The notes beneath the pieces were generated by a model, which worked only from the letters and a program-made list of their open reading frames with translations, made no database searches and was not told the origin of the DNA. The position numbers and the translations under genes were made by a program. Shown piece after piece: positions 59,701 to 64,000 of a stretch of 64,000 nt of DNA (positions within the stretch are counted from its first letter, which is position 1; every line of letters begins with the position of its first letter). The stretch lies in NCBI GenBank assembly GCA_027625915.1, contig JANTQA010000047.1, forward strand, positions 7,564,001 through 7,628,000, read 5' to 3'. The stretch comes from Anaeramoeba flamelloides (Eukaryota > Metamonada > Anaeramoebidae).

Positions 59701-62700
59701 TAGAATTGTTTAGAAATGTGTGAAATTATATACTTGAGATTGAAGCTTCGTCATTATAAAAGAAATACCCGAAAAAACCACACATTTTAAAAAAAAAAAA
59801 AATATTAAAAAATTTGGGCCCCTTTCATTGGAAAGTCTTGTGCCAAACTTCTCAATTTCTATAATAAAATAAAATTGTTGACGATATTTTTTTTTTAATT
59901 GTAAATGTATTCATTCGAAACTCAAATACAAAGTCTCAATTTTCTCTGTGTTCATTTATAGTAAAACAGTTTTTTTTTCAAATTAATTTTTTAAAAGAAA
60001 AGAAAAATGCAAAAAAAAAAAAAAAAAAAGGTCAAATATATAAAAAAAAAAATTTACAAAATGAGTAAAAATGGTTTTAATCTACAAATTGAAAATTTAT
60101 TTTGAGAAGAATAAGGAATTAAGCTCATATAATATGTTCAATTTCTTCAATAAAACTGTGCCCTTTTGACTGAAAAAGAGTTTAAATTTATGTTCTCATC
60201 ATTTTGAAAGTTGAAAACTTTTTTTTTTTTTTATGATTTTTTTTGAACTAAAACTTTTTTAAAGTTTTGTGTTTCAATAAAGTGAAGATTTATTTTTCAA
60301 AAATGTTCTTTCCTTCAGACTCTACATCACATTTAAATTTTAATCCTTTACTTTTTTGAAAGAGAAAACTTTGAGAAAAGTTATAATTCTTCAAATTTTT
60401 TTATTTGAGTAAAATGGAAAACTTCATAAAAGTATTATAAAGTCCTTTAATTTTTTACAACAACTATAAAATGTAGAAAAAATATTAAAATTAAAAGAAG
60501 ATTTTGTTTTTATATTTATTCAGATCAAAAAAATAACTTTTTTTTTCAATTAATGAATATTTATATTGATTGATGACAGAAAACTTTGATTTTTAATCGA
60601 ATGAAAAATGGTATTCTAACCTACCCCTATCAAGTTTAAAAATAATTTTTATTTTTTTTTCTTTTCTGAAAAATACGAAGTTGTGTTCTCTTAAAATTAA
60701 ATCGAAACAAACAAAAAAAAATGTTATTTTATATTTTTTACCCGGCGGGCTTAAAATTTGGCGTTTTTACTGTTAATTTTTTGAGGATTTTATGTTTAAT
60801 TGTGAAATGTTTAGATTAAAAGAATAAAATAGAAAAATTCAAGAAAACCACTGTTAGATTGTTTTTAATTTTTGCTTTGATTAAAAAAAACTAAAGATTT
60901 TTGTAACAAAAACTCGAATTAAAAAAACCTCAAGAAAATGCTCTTGTTAGTTTTTTCTTAGTTTTAGAAATTAAAAAAAAAACACCTTTGTTTTCCCAGA
61001 ATTCAAAAGAATTGAGTAACGAGATTTTACTCAATTCTTTTAAATCATTAAAAAAAAAAACCTAGACACTCTACGGAACTCTACTGCACTTTTCGAATTC
61101 CCAAAATTTTATGAAAATTTTTTTAAGGATTTTCGCATGGTTTTATTATCTACTAGAGTTAATAAAGATTTATCATCTTTATTAATAAAACTAATATTAT
61201 TTTTATATTTGTATTAATTTTTTTTTTTTTTAATTCAGAAATCCAGATTAATCTATTTTTTTCATAGTATGGGCTAAAAAATACTTTATTGTTCGATATT
61301 TTTTTTATTATAATTGGCGCAAATTAAATTTAGAAACATGATTTTTTTTAAAAAAAATATGTATTGATTTTTTGATTACACCAAAGAGATCTTTATCAAA
61401 TTGAAATTTAATTATTGTTTTTTTAAAAAAAGAAAATTATATATTCTTGTCAAATTGAAAAATAATATCAATCATTTTCCAGTTAAAGGGTTTCAGTTGT
61501 GGTAGGTGAATTACATACGTTTAAAGGATTTAAATGGATAAGGAAGAAAAAATTTGAATTTTGGAAATTTCAAAATTGAAATCATTATTCCACATTTTTA
61601 CTTTCGAGTTTTTTTTGATTATTTTTTTTTTAACCTAATTAATTTTCAAAAATTTTTTTATAGGAAGATCGATGATAACTTGATAAAAAGATGTCATTAT
61701 AATGTTATTGAGAAAGTAAAAATGATTTTAGAAGAATCATATTTATTTTTATAAGACTGTTAAATGATTTGTAATTGGAGATCAAAAAGAACGTTTTTGT
61801 TTTTCTCAAAAGATACCTATCAAGAATTTTGGTTTTTCAATTTTTAAGAAAATATATTAATTTATTAGTTTTATTCCAGGCATATACTAACTGTTCCCTA
61901 AAGTGTATTATTCTACTCAGTTCTTTTTTTTTTCTTCAAATGGTTATTTATAAAACAATTGATATTTGGAAAAAATGATGGGCCATTTTTTACAGAAACA
62001 AAGTTTAGATAAAAAAAAAAACAAAAAATAGTGAAATCTTCGATTTGTAAAACAAATCAGATTGTCGTTTATTAAGGCAAAAAAAAAAAAAAAAAAACAA
62101 TTTGTCAATTATTTAATACATTTTGCTATGATACTTTTATAATTAAATGTTTTTTCCAAAAAAAGTTGTGTGGTGAGCATCCAAATTACCCATTTGAGAA
62201 ATTCCTAGAGGCAGTACAGATTGCATCAAAAGTAAAATCACCACCACACGGCGATGTAAGAAGAATTAATATTGAAATACCAGCCATATCTGTTACTGAT
62301 ATGAAAAGACTAAAAGCAACAAATTGCGTTGGAACTGTTGCACTGTTCCAGGAAACCTACCATCGTGAAACTTATAAAGATTTACATCCATATGGACCAA
62401 AATCTAATTATGATTGGAGATTATTAAATATGGATCGAGCAAATTTAGGTGGGATTGATGATGTTGGAATTGGTGCATTATTTGGCCTGTTTGATTATAA
62501 ATTTGAGGTTTTGGCTCTTTTACAACATGCAATTCATTTAGAAAATACCTACAACTCAGGCCCTCATACAATTTCGTAATCGATTTCTCAATTTTATCTT
62601 TTTCTCACTCACCGATCTCCCTTTTTCTCAATTAATATATTCATTCATTTCGATCTTTTCCTCGTACTTCTTTCAATCATCATTTAAAAAAAAATATTGA

Positions 62701-63354
62701 TTATTGTACAAAAATGTAAATAAATAATTAAAATTTATAAATTAAAAAAGGATTCCAAGATTAAGGCCTGCAAAAAACACACCATATTTTACAAAGACCA
62801 AATGGATAGTTGATGATCCAAACTTTATTAAACTTGTTGCAATTTTAAGGGTATCTGTCCCATATACTGGTATGATTTTATCAACCAGAGAATCTCAAGA
62901 AATGAGAAAAACATTGATGCATATTGGAATTTCCCAAATGAGTGCTGGATCCAGAACAAATATTGGGAGTTATAATAAGAAAGAGGAAGGTGACGATTCC
63001 TCAGGAGAAGGGCAATTTACCTTAGCTGATTTAAGACCAACAGATGAAGTTATTCGTGATCTCTTAGAAAATGGATATTTACCAAGCTTTTGTACTGCTT
63101 GTTATAGACTAGGTAGAACAGGAGAAGAGTTTATGAGTATAGCTAAGCGTGGTGATATCCATAACTATTGTCACCCAAATGGCATTTTAACAATTGCAGA
63201 ATACCTACAAGATTATGCTTCACCAACAACAAAAAAAGTTGGCTTTGTTGCACTACAAAGAGAATTATTAAATATACCCAGTAAAAGTATCCGTGAAAAG
63301 GTTAAAAAACAATTAAAACAAATTGAATCTGGAGTTAGAGATATATATTGGTGA
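56755..63354 (+). CDS. hydG: HydG, [FeFe]-hydrogenase H-cluster maturase (radical SAM tyrosine lyase)
   Basis: Six exons, 56755-56863, 56968-57144, 57654-57861, 57993-58068, 62166-62575 and 62751-63354, give 527 aa; every junction keeps phase. HydG cleaves tyrosine to make the CO and cyanide ligands of the [FeFe]-hydrogenase active site, working with HydE and HydF. The radical-SAM cluster motif CX3CX2C is C147-C151-C154 (NFCLGSCKYCGY). The C-terminal second-cluster motif CX2CX22C is C441-C444-C467 (SFCTACYR...NYC). Family blocks GEHP, NIEIPA, LFQETYHRETY, GPHTIS-IPRLRPA and EYLQDYA are all present. The first cysteine lies about 50 residues later than in typical bacterial HydG. The N-terminus (MISFSKNYSSEFFQKLNLQ, Ser/Lys-rich, few acids) looks like a hydrogenosomal targeting peptide. 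Intron 4 is 4.1 kb. AATAAA occurs at 63375, just after the stop. All active-site cysteines are intact, so it should be functional. Confidence 0.96.
57319..57453. mobile_element. Short MITE in HydG intron 2, about 135 bp
   Basis: The left end TATACAGCTGTTTTAGAAAA, then GTGTG, pairs with the reversed right end TGTATAGCTGTTTTAAAAAA, then GTGTG, followed by AAACTT-like sequence on both sides. No coding capacity. Confidence 0.65.
59636..60185. repeat. Dispersed repeat shared with 22420-22985
   Basis: CCATTCCACTCAAAGGGAAA, a TTTGGGCCCCTTTCATTGGA-like block, a poly-A tract at about 60009, and TTCTTCAATAAAACTGTGCC followed by CTTTTGACTG match the other copy in order and orientation. Confidence 0.6.
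60810..61100. repeat. Palindromic module, copy 7, in HydG intron 4
   Basis: TTAAAAGAATAAAATAGAAA, TTCAAGAAAACCACTGTTAG, CCAGAATTCAAAAGAATTGA, GATTTTACTCAATTCTTTTA and, at the right edge, ACACTCTACGGAACTCTACT show the family structure and its CTCTACGG end. Confidence 0.6.
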
Positions 63355-63772
63355 GAACCCTTTAAAGGCTATTTAATAAAATTTTCTTTTGGAAAATTCC
63401 TATTTTTTTTTTTTTTTTTATATTTCAATTTTTTATTTTATTTATTCATACTTTAAATAATTCTATTTTTTTGCCCTGTTGAACTATCTTTTTTTTGAAA
63501 AATCAATTTTTATTATTAAATTATTATCAATATTTTAAAAAATCTTTCAAACAAAAAACTAAAAAAATTTTTTATAAAAAACTTTTAAAAAAATAATAAA
63601 AAAATGAAAATATAATTATTTATTTTTTTATACATTTTATGTTTCATTAAAAATATTTTTAAATTTAATTATTTTTTTTTTTACAAAATTGGAGTTCTAT
63701 TAAAAAAACCAATAGAATTAATTTCGTGGGTTTGATATAAGTAATTTAGAAAATAAAAAAGATTTGAAAATG

Positions 63773-63774
<2 letters not shown>

Positions 63775-63813
<39 letters not shown>
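63775..63813. repeat. (AT)n microsatellite
   Basis: About nineteen AT units in the HydG 3' flank. Confidence 0.95.
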
Positions 63814-63816
<3 letters not shown>

Positions 63817-63923
63817 CAAATAAAAATTGAATACTATACCTCATCTTTATTATTCAAAGGGAAAGAACAAGTTGCCAATCAAGTATACTTTATTCAAAAG
63901 AAGAAGAAGAAGAAGTGGGGGTG

Positions 63924-63924
<1 letters not shown>

Positions 63925-64000
<76 letters not shown>
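63925..64000. repeat. (GT)n microsatellite, cut by the window end
   Basis: About 37 GT units running into the window end. It is preceded by GTGGGGGTGTT. Its true length is unknown. This is a dinucleotide repeat and does not have the form of a known telomere repeat. Confidence 0.95.

Larger units (their letters stand above)
58069..62165 (+). other. HydG intron 4, 4.1 kb
   Basis: The donor is ATG|GTAAGA and the acceptor CCAAAAAAAG|TTG, joining RILM to LCGEHP. It holds the repeat at 59636-60185 and a palindromic module at 60810-61100. Open frames at 61554-61754 and 61775-61978 contain no motif. Nothing else was recognised. Confidence 0.75.
63355..64000. other. 3' flank of HydG and microsatellites at the window edge
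   Basis: The HydG 3' UTR (AATAAA at about 63375) is followed by A/T-rich DNA and simple repeats: (AT)n at about 63775-63813, (AAG)n at about 63899-63914 and (GT)n from about 63925 to the last base. No gene was seen. Confidence 0.8.

Noticed and set aside
63925-64000. Possible telomere at the window end
   Set aside because: It is a pure GT dinucleotide repeat with no G-cluster unit, and the window end is arbitrary.

Overview
The window is eukaryotic nuclear DNA, about 80% A+T, with long homopolymer runs, lysine/asparagine-rich proteins, and genes broken by GT-AG introns of 0.1 to 6 kb. The clearest clue to lifestyle is a complete HydG gene ([FeFe]-hydrogenase H-cluster maturase) with an N-terminal extension like an organelle presequence. 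This points to an anaerobic protist with hydrogenosomes or hydrogen-producing mitochondria. AT richness, an AKT-type kinase, multi-PH proteins and a GOST-type seven-TM protein would suit an Anaeramoeba-like or breviate-like organism, but the taxon is an inference.

Seven host genes are supported. 1998-6015 (+): protein O-mannosyltransferase lacking the MIR insert. 8742-10172 (+): NOP53-like ribosome biogenesis factor. 14730-19096 (-): four PH domains joined to a recoverin/NCS-like calcium sensor. 23724-27481 (-): lung-7TM/GOST membrane protein. 31174-39038 (+): AKT/PKB kinase in five exons. 44183-52963 (+): probable ADA3-like SAGA subunit, two large exons seen, exon linkage unresolved. 56755-63354 (+): HydG in six exons. 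I rebuilt exon joins from ORF ends, GT/AG sites, matching phase and family motifs. All 14 donors read GTAA. The genes do not form a pathway. Two (AKT and the PH-EF protein) are signalling parts, two (PMT and GOST) belong to the secretory system, two (NOP53 and ADA3) are nuclear, and one is a hydrogenosomal enzyme.

Most other DNA, including the large introns, is transposon debris, mainly short terminal-inverted-repeat (TIR) elements without ORFs. I found at least ten families by comparing the two strands: a TTAA-flanked (piggyBac-like) family, a roughly 200-bp TACAG-ended family, foldback elements near 7.7 and 40.5 kb, a 0.8-1.4 kb element with a second MITE nested in it, and a palindromic module with CTCTACGG ends seen seven times. 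One Tc1/mariner DD34E element with a frameshifted transposase (50221-51530) lies in the putative ADA3 intron, and a LINE reverse-transcriptase remnant lies at about 12.8-13.7 kb. No tRNA, rRNA, CRISPR array, retroviral or Polinton-like element was recognised. I saw no clear evidence of a wholly new biological system. The most unusual observations are the MIR-less PMT, the PH-NCS fusion, A-rich 3' splice sites, and the dense nested-MITE content of introns.
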